DNA of 64,000 bases from Toxonevra muliebris. Taxonomy: Eukaryota > Arthropoda > Insecta > Diptera > Pallopteridae. The notes beneath the pieces are model-generated. The model saw only the letters and a program-made list of their open reading frames with translations, made no database searches and had not been told where the DNA came from. Of the stretch, positions 33,289 through 44,046 are shown one piece after another. Position numbers and translations under genes: made by a program. How positions within the stretch are numbered: the stretch's first letter is position 1; every line of letters starts with the position of its first letter. The stretch is taken from positions 82,348,019 to 82,412,018 of the forward strand of contig OY829327.1 in assembly GCA_963691655.1 (NCBI GenBank). Reading direction: 5' to 3'.

Positions 33289-34905
33289 AAAATAGCCACA
33301 AGATGGTGCGATAAAGTGGGGCTGAATGTCAATTCAGCGAAGACCACTATTGTACCATTCACAAGGAAGTATAAACTTAAGAATTTCAAGACCATTAGCA
33401 TAAATGGGAAAGAAATTGGATTTCAGAGGGAAGTAAAATTTTTGGGGATAACCCTTGACCAAAAACTACTCTGGAAAACACATGTTAGTGAAATATCAAA
33501 GAAGGCTACTAGATCATTTATGACCTGTAGATCAATCGCAGGAAGAAGTTGGGGTTGTAATCCTAAAATACTGCGATGGATGTATACAATGGTTGTACGC
33601 TCTATGATTACTTATGGATCAGTAGTCTGGGCAGTAATAACAAGGCAGCAGACAGTCATCAACGCCCTTAATAAGCTGCAGAGATTTGCTTGTGTGTGCG
33701 TAACTGGCGCCATGCTAACTTGTCCAATGGCATCCATGGAGGTCTTATTAGAACTTACGCCTCATCATATTCACATTCAATCCCAGATGAAGAGGGCTAT
33801 CCTAAGGATGTCTGATGATGATATCAGAGCAAATGGATGGCTTAATCGAAAGAAGTTTGACATTCTAGAGAGACAGCACCCTGAAATTGCTATACCGAGG
33901 GACAACATGCAGCCAAAGTTTAGTTTTGAAAAACGGTTCAAAACAGAACTTAGTAACAAAAATAAATGGGAAGGTATATCTAAATCGTATAAGATAGACC
34001 AGCATATGATAACATGGTACACAGACGGTTCTCTCACTGAAGAAGGAACCGGTGTTGGAGTATCTGGGCCGAGGACAAAATACTCTGAGCCCATGGGTAG
34101 GTACACCAGTATCTTTCAAACGGAAATATACGCAATTGATAGGTGTGCATACTTTAATCTCAAGCGCAACTACCAGAACCAAAACATTGCGATCCAAACC
34201 GATATCCAAGCGGCTATCAATATCACTTAAGTCTCACCAGGTTACCTCAAAACTGGTGATGGAGTGCCTTGATTAACTAAATACGCTTGGGTCATATAAT
34301 CGGGTTTGGATCCTTTTGGTTCCGGGTCATATTGGGATTAAAGGAAATGAATCAGCGGATACACTAGCAAAGAAAGGAGCATCAACTCCTTTCGTAGGTC
34401 CAGAGCCATTCTGTGGAATAGGTAAAGGAACACTCTCTATACTAATTAAGAAAGAAGAAGAATATCAAAGGAAATTATACTGGAAACATAGACCAGGATT
34501 AGAGCATTCGAAAGCACTATTAGGAACCTATAACCTAAAACGCTTCAACGAATGTATGAATTTGTTAAAGAATGGTCTTAGAATCATTACAGGAACTCTA
34601 ACAGGTCATTGTAGGTTGAACTATCACCTAACAAAACTGGGAATTACAGCTAATGAATCACGTAGGTTTTGCAGAGATGATAAGGAATCTGCGAAGCACA
34701 TCTTAGGACAGTGCCCCGCACTTATGCATATTCGTAAAAGAAATCTGGGTAACCACCAAATACCCGATGATAATCTCAACTCCATAGAAGTAGGATCCAT
34801 ACTAAAATTTCTACTGGAGGCCGGACTTATGGAAATACTATGAGTCCATGAAGGGGCACAATAGATCTTAAAGGTCGCAGTGCACTACCCCAATAATAAT
34901 AATAA
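33289..34905 (+). mobile_element. 5'-truncated LINE with RNase H, (AAT)n tail and 11-bp TSD
   Basis: A perfect direct repeat TAGCCAACGAA (33278-33288 and 34906-34916) flanks the insertion, which ends in CCCC and (AAT)n. The 3' region AAAGGTCGCAGTGCACTACC matches the 60-bp insertion at 37397-37456. The coding part is described separately. RT plus RNase H plus a TAA-type tail fits the I/LOA group of non-LTR elements. Confidence 0.92.
33304..34843 (+). pseudogene. LINE ORF2 C-terminal half: RT thumb, RNase H, zinc-knuckle remnant
   Basis: Frame 1 (to 34228) shows RWCDKVGLNVNSAKT, the RT motif VKFLGITLDQKLLWKTHVSE, the thumb segment MVVRSMITYGSVVWA, and RNase H starting at WYTDGSLTEEGTGVGVSG (first D) with FQTEIYAI (E) and IQTDIQAAI (D). 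A frameshift near 34200-34230 moves to the next frame, where a TAA follows VMECLD. The RNase H end then reads ILLVPGHIGIKGNESADTLA with the H and the last D. The tail CRDDKESAKHILGQC is a zinc-knuckle remnant lacking its first cysteines. The RT catalytic YxDD and everything upstream are lost by 5' truncation. Inactive. Confidence 0.9.
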
Positions 34906-34916
34906 TAGCCAACGAA

Positions 34917-35508
34917 TTGGTGGAAATTACTGCAAATAAAAAATCACGTAAAGCTCCTCTAGCTTAGAACTTCTAAGCGTTAATGAACAGCGATATAATG
35001 AACAGTATGAAGCTATTTGCAACGAACCTTCCTGGTTCCTTTTCTTTTAGCTAAGGTAAGCTCAGCGAGTAACCAGGGTGCGTAAATAATACACGATAGT
35101 TCGTTTCGATATCTTATGTTCACTTGATTATTTACATTATTTACTATTCTCTTTGTTTTAATTACGCTTAATTCTTCGTGCGTTAGTAGTTGTGTTCGTT
35201 GTACCTCGTATAGTCTCTGTTTGTTCCTTGTAGCCTCTCAACCGTCCCTCTCGGACGTTCGTTTGCCTTCGTTGGCGCTCATTTGCCTTCCTCGGCGCTC
35301 GGTTTGTATGGTCCGAGACAACTTCTTTTGTGCTATACCAGGGTACGTGGATACGACCCCCTGATGCCGATTAATACCTCAGTGGAAACTTAATCCTGAC
35401 GTATGGACTTACGCCAAGATCCAATTAATACTCACGACTGAATAATGTATTATGAAGAACCTAGTACGCGGAAATTTGCCTGAAAATCCCTTCCGTGTGT
35501 CCGCAATA
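34917..35508. other. Unassigned, less AT-rich stretch
   Basis: No ORF. The part at 35205-35320 holds CGTCCCTCTCGGACG and repeated GGCGCTCGTTTGCCTTC-like words (TTTGCCTTCGTTGGCGCTC then TTTGCCTTCCTCGGCGCTC). Composition differs from its surroundings. It could be a piece of an LTR or of a regulatory region; I cannot decide. Confidence 0.3.
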
Positions 35509-35510
35509 TA

Positions 35511-36788
35511 CAGGGTGACAATAGTAAAGTGACGCACACATTTCAACAGTTATTTTCAAAAGGACGTACTTCCATTAAGTACAATTAAGTGTTAACATTG
35601 CTGAATATATAAGCATTCATTTGAACCCCACCTCATTCAATATAACCTCCTTTAGCCTGCACACATGCCTTCAATCGATCCGGAAATCGTAGGACTGTTC
35701 GCCGCAGGACTTCCTGATCAATTCAGTCCAGGCTTTCTCTAATGAATTTGTCAGCGACTCCAGACTGTGGTGTTGAGATGCACAAGCCTTACTCTCTAAA
35801 ATACTCCAAATAGAGTAGTCCATTGGATTCAAGTCTGGGGAGTATGGTGGCCATTCTTGAGATGTTATGAATCCAGAAAAATTGTCTTTTATCCATGTTT
35901 ACGTTAATTTTGCCATGTGGGAAGGTGCAGAATCTTGCTGGAAAGTCCAGTTTTCATTTCCAAATGTATCTTGGGCCCAGGGAAGAACATGTTCATTTAA
36001 AATGCTCCGATAAACAACCTGGTCAATTTTAACACCCTCTTAAACGAATATTAGAGGGGTTCTGGCATTAGCGGAAACTCCAGCCCATACCATAACGGAA
36101 GCTGGCTTTTGAACTCGGCCAACAGTCCTATTTTGTTGCGATGATGATGTTAGCCACATTCGGTCATTTTGCGCATTGAAATGTTGTTCAACCGTGCAAA
36201 TTTTTTCATCTGTAAACAAGATATTTTCAACATTTTTTAACACGGAGGAGCGTAGCGACGCCTTGCATCTTTGCAGTCGCAAATCTTTCTTTTTTTGTGT
36301 CAGATCTTGAGCTTTTCGGAGCTTGTACGGCTTAAGATTAAGCTTTGATTTTGCAATGATTCGCACTGTTTCACGGTTTACTCCCACTTCCTTAGCGATT
36401 TTTCTCATTGAGCGCCTTGAGATTCGTTTACGAATTTTTTCTGTTAAACCAGTAGTGGCAACTGTTGAAAATTTTCCCCGGTCTCTATCTCCAAAACCCC
36501 CAGTTTCATTATATCGAATAATAGCTCGGTCTACCGTACGACTTGACAAATTTAAAGCCTTTGCAATTTGACGGCTACTATAATTTGCCAAATGAAATTT
36601 CATAATTTCACGACGAATATTTTCCTTGTCCATTTTTATGGAAATTTCAAAATGTAATAACAAAAATTCAAATGAAATTAAAAGCAAAGCCAATGATGAA
36701 TGAATTTGCTTTTTAAATTAAAGTAACGGTAAATGGCGAAGCTTGCTGCAGAGTATTAAACTTGCGTCACTTTACAATTGTCACCCTG
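35511..36788. mobile_element. Complete DD37D (maT-type) Tc1/mariner element, dead
   Basis: The TIR CAGGGTGACAATAGTAAAGT continues GACGCA on the left and is matched on the minus strand at the right (CAGGGTGACAATTGTAAAGT). TA flanks both ends (35509-35510, 36789-36790). The length is 1278 bp with one transposase gene on the minus strand. Confidence 0.93.
35633..36633 (-). pseudogene. DD37D transposase with two TAA codons and one frameshift
   Basis: It starts MDKENIRREIMKFHLANYSS. Paired HTH regions follow (SRQIAKALNLSSRTVDRAI and MRKIAKEVGVNRETVRII). The first D is in ILFTDEKICTVEQHFN, the second in WTFQQDSAPSHMAKLT, and the third in WPPYSPDLNPMDYSIWSIL. I count 37 residues between the second and third D, giving DD37D. 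TAA codons follow TPLIFV and AKLT. A one-base change near 35695-35710 shifts the frame; the end then reads LRRTVLRFPDRLKACVQAKG and stops with TGA at 35633. The family inserts at TA and moves by cut and paste. Confidence 0.93.
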
Positions 36789-37167
36789 TAAATCTAAGTC
36801 AGGGGTTAAAAGTTGGTCAGGAATTTAAATTAAATTTTAACAACAAACGCAAAAGTCTAAAGTTTATTTTAAAATATAATGCCAGCGTGTATTACTAACC
36901 ACATATCATATGCATGGTGAATGTATGTATGTATGCGTGCACATTGTGCATGTATGGGAGTACATGTATACAACGCAAAAATATATACATACATATGTGT
37001 ATGTTTATTAGAGAAAAGCAAACACGGAAGTATAATCAAATATTAATGAACTGAAAAATCAATTTGAAAATTGTTATAGATTGTAGCACAATGCATTATT
37101 ATTTGTTTGTGTATACATAGCGTTTGTTCATACATATATACCAGGGACGTGCCGTGAATTTTTCATT

Positions 37168-37325
37168 TGTGGTCATCGTAGCCTGGTGGTTAATGTGCTG
37201 GTTCACTTCGCCGTTCGGACTCGGTATAAAGCAGTAGGTCCCTTCCAGCCGTGTACAAAAACAACTCACACAACATGAATGGATGCGAAATGCTCAGTCT
37301 ACGCCCTCCATGGGCTGGTGTTAGG
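37168..37325 (+). mobile_element. SINE remnant, second copy of the 11294 family
   Basis: A head fragment CATCGTAGCCTGGTGGTTAA is joined almost directly to the body CTTCGCCGTTCGGACTCGGT and GGGCTGGTGTTAGG, so about 160 internal bases (B box, poly-A, early body) are missing compared with 11294-11616. No TSD or TAG tail is evident. Confidence 0.75.
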
Positions 37326-37396
37326 TGTGCAAAAGAAAAAATATTGATGCATCGATATTTTGATGAGATCCGATATATCGTACCGGACCGTACATA

Positions 37397-37456
37397 TTAT
37401 TATTATTATTAGATAGGCTGCAATGCACTGCGACCATCGTTGATCTTTTGTGCAGT
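37397..37456 (-). mobile_element. 60-bp dead-on-arrival LINE end with 12-bp TSD
   Basis: The direct repeat GGACCGTACATA (37385-37396 and 37457-37468) brackets 60 bases. On the minus strand these read as a LINE 3' end, GATGGTCGCAGTGCATTGCA followed by (TAA)n, similar to the end of the LINE at 34850-34905. It is an extremely short 5'-truncated insertion of that family. Confidence 0.85.
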
Positions 37457-37468
37457 GGACCGTACATA

Positions 37469-38600
37469 ATCTTAACATAAATGCAGAAATAAAACAAAAA
37501 AACGTTGAGAAAAAATAATTTTTGTTAGTTTGACTTTACTAGCTGCTAGTAAAAGATTTACTCACAAATCTTGCATTAAATAAACAAGGATCTATCAATT
37601 TTCTATGCAACGCAGTTATAATGCAACATTTCATATTAAATACCAAACTAAAGAAATTTTTTAAGCACCCTGCGTTTTAACAAGAATAGACCCAATGCAA
37701 AGTGGATTCCTTTGCGGAATATATACTGAAGATGTATTTTTGATATATGTATATTGCTTAAGTACATTTGCTAAATATCTACCATCACGTAGACGGAGTC
37801 CGGCCATTATAACGTAATTTTAAGATGCGAGCCTTTCATGAGTATTATAGAGCATACCTTGCTTAAACCTATTCCAAATATATTTTATATTGTAATTATT
37901 TGCTTACTTTGACAGCACGAATCTCACGCTGAGAAGGGCAATCAAAAAAATTTTATAGGTTATAATATGCCTGGATCATTCTGACTTAGACATCAAACAA
38001 AATGATAAAAAATTGAATGTTTAATTTTGTATTTTTGTCCTTTGCGGGAACCATTGCGCCATGACTAGAACGATTTTTTTTTCAGATTTACGTAATTACT
38101 GTTAAAATGATATTCATATGTAGTACGCAGAATTGAAAATAACGCAAGCATTTTAAAAACTGTAAAGCAATATTTACTTAGGATGTAATCGAAATGAACC
38201 AAAAAGAATCAATCCTAATATATGGTAGGGCATGGTAGAAGTATTTAGAGGTAGATGCATTTTTTCAAAAAGTAGCCATTTTGAGCCAAAGAGAGTTAGT
38301 AGTAGATTATCAATACTATTTTTATTACTTGGTACTAAAATATAAATTTTTTTTATAATAAAAAAGGATAAATAATGTTATATAAATTTGTTTTCTTTAT
38401 AAGCAAACACCTTGAACATGTTAAGAGTTAAAAAATAATATAAAAAGCAGAAACTAATTATCCCTATGTACATGCAGTACTATGCAAATTATTTTCTAAA
38501 AATTTTCACTTAAAAATTGAACCATAAAAATACAACGCTGTTGCAAAAAGAAGAATAGTATCAAACAAATATTTTCCCAATTGTCAAAGTTCCTCTTACT
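37469..38600. other. No recognised feature
   Basis: AT-rich, non-coding. I found no paired ends or known motifs. Confidence 0.4.
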
Positions 38601-38621
38601 TGTCAAAATGCATCTAGTTTT

Positions 38622-38835
38622 TTAATTTGCTGCCATGTGGTAGGGTATCCGCAGAACACCTTTGCATTTTCGAACGTCGCTGTTAGGAATGTCAATCTTT
38701 CTACCTAAAACACAATTAAGCTTTGCGGCTGCTTTGCTTTGACGTTTAAAGTAGAATCGTATGCATTCATTCGTAGTAAACCACAATTTGGCCTCAGGCT
38801 TTAGATCGTAAATACGATAAACGCAGCAAAAACGC
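38622..38835 (-). other. Unidentified protein-like ORF end, abutting a transposon copy
   Basis: The minus-strand frame reads RFCCVYRIYDLKPEAKLWFT, then TNECIRFYFKRQSKAAAKLN, and ends IPYHMAAN with a stop at 38622. Composition is protein-like (charged, with cysteines), unlike the surrounding AT-rich DNA. I do not recognise the family. Upstream on this strand it runs directly into the antisense of the DD37E transposase, so the 5' part is cut off. It may be a decayed gene of another mobile element or a host exon. Confidence 0.35.
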
Positions 38836-38837
38836 TG

Positions 38838-39690
38838 CGGGTAGAGCGTATTAAAATTATTGAAAATTTTCAAAAAAATCCAAATTGGTCCTACAAAAAA
38901 TTGGCTAAAGAATTGAAGGTCTGCCGTCAAACTGTTTCCAATGTTATTAAACAGTGTCAGGAGAATTTGACCATCGATAGGAAACCTGGTTCGGGAAGAA
39001 AACAAGGACCACATGATATTGGGAAAGCCAAGAAAATAGAAAACATATTGAAAAGATCTCCAAACACATCTGGTAGAAAAGCTGCCCGGTTAGTCCAGTG
39101 CTCTGACTATTTGGTGCGAAAAGTTAAAGCCAATGTAGGTTTGAAAACATACAAAGTCCAAAAAGTTCCAGACAGGAATGCTGCAAAAAAATTTAGACGC
39201 CAAAATTAGTGTTCGGAAATTAAAATCGAATTTTCCTAAAAAATTCGTGGTATGGCAAGCTATATGCAGTTGCGGCAAAAGAAGCAAGTCATTTGTTACA
39301 GTGGGCTCTATAAATACCGAAGTATACATCAAAGAATGTTTGAAAAAAAGACTTCTTCCTTTCATAAGAGTGCACAATGTGTCCACATATTTTTGGCCCG
39401 ATTTGGCATCATGTCACTACGGCAAGAAAGCTCTGGAGTGGTACTAAAGTAATAACATAGTTTTTGTACCAAGAGAGGCCAATCCTCCAAATTGTCCGGA
39501 GCTAAGACCAGTGGAGAGATATTGGGCTCTTGTGAAAAGAAACTTAAAGAGCACAAAAAAGGTGTCCCAAAATATCGAAGATTTTAAAAGGAGATGGGCA
39601 AACTATTCCAAAAAGGTGTCTGAAACAACTATCAAATCTGTAATGGAAGGCTTCCCAAAAAAGATCCACGAGTTCATAAATAGTGGTTAG
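38838..39690 (+). pseudogene. DD37E transposase, copy 2
   Basis: It contains NFQKNPNWSYKKLAKELKVC (HTH), KAARLVQCSDYLVRKVKANV, then VRKLKSNF joined directly to PKKFVVWQAICSCGKRSKSF. The deleted segment of about 100 bases removes the first catalytic D region present in copy 1. It continues YFWPDLASCHYGKKALEWY, a TAA, then NIVFVPREANPPNCPELRPV with ERYW, and ends KIHEFINSG with TAG at 39688-39690. The second D to E spacing is 37. A frame change occurs near 39200. The protein could not be catalytic. Confidence 0.88.
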
Positions 39691-39822
39691 AACTATAAGT
39701 TATATTTTTCTGTAATTTGTAAAATATTATCAATTAAATATAAAAAAAATCAAAACTCTAAGATCAGCCGTTTAAAAATAATTGAATTTTACATATGTTA
39801 AGATTTTTTCGATCTCACTCCT
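38838..39822 (+). mobile_element. Tc1/mariner DD37E element, copy 2 (5'-truncated, internally deleted)
   Basis: The right end AGGAGTGAGATCGAAAAAAT (minus strand, ending 39822) is followed by TA. The left TIR and 5' region are missing; homology to copy 1 begins near GTAGAGCGTATTAAAATT. The 3' untranslated part is colinear with copy 1 but lacks its foldback insertion. Confidence 0.88.
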
Positions 39823-39931
39823 TATTATAAAGGTAATTGTACGAAAGATGGAACGGCGGGAGAGATGAAGAGTTTAGAGTTGTGGGTGGACTGGACTTAA
39901 CCAAAGCACTAAGTCAACGAGGGCCATTGTG

Positions 39932-40557
39932 CTAAGATAGAAACAGTAGAAGAGAATAGAGAGACAGGAAAGTTATGTGGGGATAAACCTCGAACTTCTT
40001 TGTTTCACTGATGAACCTTAGAAGCTCAGGAAGAGGAAGACTATGGACATTATTTATACTCAAGACATTATTCATACTCAAGACATCACTACCCAACAGC
40101 CTTAATCTGATTCTCGCGAACTCCGGACAGCTACAAAGATAATGCTCCGTAGTATCGTCGTCTCCAAGACACGATTGGCAAATTGGATCGGTGATGACGC
40201 CCATGTTAGTCATATACTGACCATATGTGTTGTGCCCTGTGATGACACCCACCAGTAATTTCTGGTCCTTTCTTCTCAGTTTCAGATGAAATTCCCCTAA
40301 TTTCCTGTTAGGTTGTCTTACGAACCACTTTGCGATTCTGCAGGAGTCAAGCTCGGACCATCTTTCTCTATGGATAGAACCTACAAAATCGTTGATCCAA
40401 CGCATGATCTCCCCAGAACTAACGCCAAAATAAGGTTCCGGACCCCATGGTGTAATTGCAGAGCCTTCATTAGCTAGTTTATCAGCTAGTTCATTCCCTG
40501 CAATACCACAGTTTCCTGGAACCCATATAAGGCATAACTCGCAGACCAATTTTGAGG
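39932..40557 (-). pseudogene. LINE ORF2 C-terminus: RNase H end plus zinc finger
   Basis: The minus-strand frame begins LCLIWVPGNCGIAGNELADK. This is the last RNase H block, with the usual His replaced by Asn and the final Asp present. It then reads WGPEPYFGVSSGEIMRWI, HLKLRRKDQKLLVGVITGHN and the zinc-binding CQSCLGDDDTTEHYLCSCPE (CxxC...H...C). A short tandem duplication repeats VLSMNNVLSINNV near 40040-40090. The 5' side is cut at about 40557. It belongs to the same broad I/LOA-like group as 33289-34905 but is a different family by sequence. The 3' untranslated part probably reaches about 39830, next to the end of the DD37E copy. Confidence 0.85.
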
Positions 40558-40559
40558 AG

Positions 40560-41778
40560 CTGAAACTCTTGGGCTATCTCTTGAAGCTGCTAATCAATTA
40601 TTACGAATTTCGGTGAGCGAGTGTAGATTCATACAGGAACGAAATATAAAGCGTTTTTCTGTCAATCGTAAGCTAGAAAATTTTCCGCGATCACTTATCC
40701 GAGTAAGCGATATGAGGCCAAAACTTTTCTCGCACTAATTTTGTCACCATCGCTTTGGGAGCCTAACAGACTAATTATTTTCTTCGATATTACACTAAGG
40801 AAAATCATAGTGAGATGAACGCGACATGTTTCTTTTTTATAATTTTTTTTTTTGATAAAGGGTTAAAATAAACGATCTGACTTGCAGTATCTAGTTCTTA
40901 TATACCAATTTCTGAGCATATTTTTGATAATTTTGTGGAGGATAAAAAGCGTTTCAACTCACCCGCAAGATTCCATCTCTCCCCGAAACGCCAACATTCT
41001 TTTTTTAATTTGGAAAAATACGATAAAATGATAAGAAATGATAGAAAACCGCTCCGCATACTTATAAATAACAGTCCGAACTAAAGTTTGGCACATTACA
41101 TAGACTATTTTTGTATTTCCCTTTAAATTTGTGATGAATTAAAAAAGAGACTCCATCTCTCCCGGAATTACCCTGGATTGCCCAGGAAATCCTAGACTTT
41201 GGGAAACAGGTTTGAGATCCCGAATCAAAAAAAAATATTCATATATGCAAGTAATGTGATATTTGATATTTGATATTTTCATTTTGTGAATTGTGGTGAA
41301 TGTTTGAATTTATATGCCATTTAATGCAAATATTATTTGTTTCCTTTCGCCCTTCCTTTTAATGTTTGCTATGCAAATATCCAAAAACCAAAAACAACAA
41401 ACAGTATATTGATGCGCTGTGGATTAAAGTACGAGGAGGTATAGAAAGTACTCGCCCACAAATTATGCATATTTAATTGCACTTTTGTTTTCATTAGCAT
41501 TTTCAATTTACAATTTAAATTTTCAATTACAATTATGTATATGCAAAGCAAATATTTAAATTTTTTTTTCGTACATAGATGATGTATGTACTATGTAGGT
41601 CTTTGGAGGAGCGTACGCAGGATCCCTCCTAGGGGCGCAGAAGACCCAACATTTTTTTTATTTTTAATTTCCTACATAGAAATTATGTTCGCGCAAATTC
41701 ATTATGACGACTACCTCAGTTACCCGTTTACTTTTCTCCTTATCAGAAAAGTGTTCTTATTAGTGACGGCCGTGCATA
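40560..41778. other. No recognised feature
   Basis: AT-rich. CCATCTCTCC words recur at about 40973 and 41152. Nothing codes for a protein I know. Confidence 0.35.
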
Positions 41779-41816
41779 TACACTTGAGGTCACATAATTA
41801 AGACACTAGAACAATA

Positions 41817-42051
41817 TGGATATTCACGGGTTGATGCAACATGCTCTTGCGACATTGCGAAAGTGCGGATTGCTGAAGTTTGACACCTTTCTACCTTTAA
41901 ATTCGTAAGAAGAATCCAAAATATTTTCAATATTTTTCAATGAGATTGTAATATTTTAACAGTTAAACTATTTTGCATATCCAATATTTGCATTGAACGC
42001 TCACATCTTAGTGCTTTAAGTCGCACTTTTGCATCAACGCGTGAATACCCA
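41817..42051. mobile_element. MITE copy 2 (TGGRTATTCACG ends), nested in a Tc1 element
   Basis: The ends TGGATATTCACG and CGTGAATACCCA are flanked by TA (41815-41816, 42052-42053). The TIR extends to GGTTGATGCAACATGC against GCGTTGATGCAAAAGTGC. It shares left and right subterminal sequence with 18124-18436 but is about 80 bp shorter in the middle. Confidence 0.87.
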
Positions 42052-42319
42052 TAATATTTTATGCTGAATTTAAAAAATATTTTGTATTAGTAGTTCAAGA
42101 ATTTTTTATGTCATTTAGCGATACCATTAGCAGCCTTAAAAAATATTAAGAGCAATTACAAAAGAGTGACGTATTTTGCGTGCAGTCGGAAATTGTGTGT
42201 GAAGGAGTAAGATTAGAAGTGGACATATAATTAAGTCATTTTATATTCTTTCGCAATCAACATGGCTTAGTGCACTTAAATTCCGTAAAAACCAATAAAC
42301 AATTGTTGATTCTGGTTAT

Positions 42320-43403
42320 GATGGGCAAAAATAACAGTTCCACTCATTTGGAAAACTTTCCAGAACCTTGAGATTATTTCAAAGGTCGTGGAGTAGCTAA
42401 CTTTTTAACGTGGAAAAGTGGTCAATGAGATAAGATACTACAAAAAATTGAAATCATTTCACAATTTGCAACGCAAACAACCACTTAAAACGTCTCCAGC
42501 TGAAGATAAGTACTTGATTAGGCTCAGCAAAATGAACGATTTCTTAACTTTCATCAAACTAAGAAAACAAATGCACTTATGCCTGATTTTCACTATGTCA
42601 AATTCAATCAAATTTGCCAGCATGCTGGCAACTTTCATATGTGAAATTCTCTCTTTTTCTCTCTTTGATAGCAAATATAACAGTGAAAACTAAGCATTCG
42701 ATTATAATTTGAAAATATCAGCCAGAACTATACGCAAACGATTAAACGAAAAAAAAAAATATTAGGACGAATTAGCAGACATAAACCGAACGGTTCAAAA
42801 AAAGATATTGCGCAGCTTATTCAGTTCGCTAAACGATATCTCCACTAGTACCAGCATTTTTGGAAAACGATTGTTTGGAGCGATGAATCCATATTAAATG
42901 TGTTTGGAATCGATGGAAGGCTCTTTGTTAGGCATCCATCAAATACTGAGTTGGACCTAAAATTTACTAAAAAAAAAAGCTGTAAAACTTGGGGCCCTTG
43001 TGTAATGGTTTGGTGGTGTTTAACTTCATCTGGAGTAAGTCCAATTGCATCCTTAAAAATCATCTTCTCCGTGGATATGGTGAAAATTTACCTTTGGGTT
43101 GGATCTTTCAGCATGATAACTACCCGAAACAAACACACATATCGAATAGTTAAGTCTTGGTTAAATGAGAACAAAATAAAAATTCTCGAGTGACCAACCC
43201 AAAGTTCATATTTAAACCATATAAAAAATCTATAGAGTATTTTAAAAAGGATCGTGGCAGCGCAAAAACCTCCAAATAAGGCTTCCTTATGTGCTACCAT
43301 TCAGGAGGAATAGAATCAAATCACTGCTGCCCAATGCTCTGGTACTAATCTGGAAGAGATGTATAGAAATTATCAGACAAAAATGGTTTCCACAAAGTAC
43401 TAA
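42320..43403 (+). pseudogene. Tc1-type transposase, heavily decayed
   Basis: ATGGGCAAAAATAACAGT near 42320 looks like the start. HTH relics follow (SPAEDKYLIRLSKMND), then an interruption of about 130 bases at about 42540-42690, then NLKISARTIRKRLNEKKKY. The first D survives in TIVWSDES with the following ILNVFGIDGRLFVRHP and VMVWWCLTSSGVSPI. The second D block IFQHDNYPKQTHI is in another frame. The third block reads QSSYLNHIKNL, with Lys where the catalytic acid is expected and a stop in place of the usual Trp. The tail ends TKMVSTKY with TAA. Several frames are needed to follow it, so it is long dead. Confidence 0.85.
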
Positions 43404-43470
43404 CAGTACCAAAGGTAAAATTTCAGTTCAAAATTAAAAATCATCAAACTTATTGTTTTTAAATATTTTT

Positions 43471-44046
43471 GAAGTGAAACTTCTTTTCTCTTGTCCTAGA
43501 GTAAAACCAACCGGATATGACGTCGCGCGTAAGTTTGCAATGCGACATAATTTTGTCGAGCAATGTGCATGAGGGGCTGAATATCAATATTCCGTAACTG
43601 AATAAACGATTCGTAAATAGTTTTAATTCAATATAACATATAAATTACACACGCCTATGACAGAAAAAACAATGTGTAGAGTCGCCATCTTAAAGTTTAT
43701 GACAGTTATACATTTCACATACAGATGGCGCAAATGTCCAAGGAATTACATGAAGATGTCGCACACAAAAAGAGTTCGTCTACAATTGTAATCGAAATTA
43801 CCGGTACAGAGTTATAATTTTTGTTCTAGCATTAATCCCAAAAAAAAAATTGGTTGTGTATTAACGAACACAAGGCTGTAGTGAAACTTGTTGTGAACTA
43901 AACGAAACACAAGCAAATGAAATTAAAAAACACAAGCCAATGAAGTAAAAAATTTAGCGATTGAAAAATTTCATTTGCTTATGTTTCGTTTAGTTCACAA
44001 CAAGTTTCACTTCTGCCTTGTGTTCGTTAATACACAATTTAGTTTT
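43471..44046. mobile_element. Foldback-type non-autonomous element, copy 2
   Basis: It matches 30846-31426 along its length, from GAAGTGAAACTTCTTTTCTC to CACAATTTAGTTTT, in the same orientation. The large palindrome is at about 43853-44035. It lacks most of the (CA)n run and carries a small extra stretch near 43755. It lies within the right arm of the Tc1 element. Confidence 0.85.

Noticed and set aside
33777..34209. Minus-strand ORFs of 109 and 114 codons
   Set aside because: They are antisense shadows of the LINE RNase H coding region on the plus strand.
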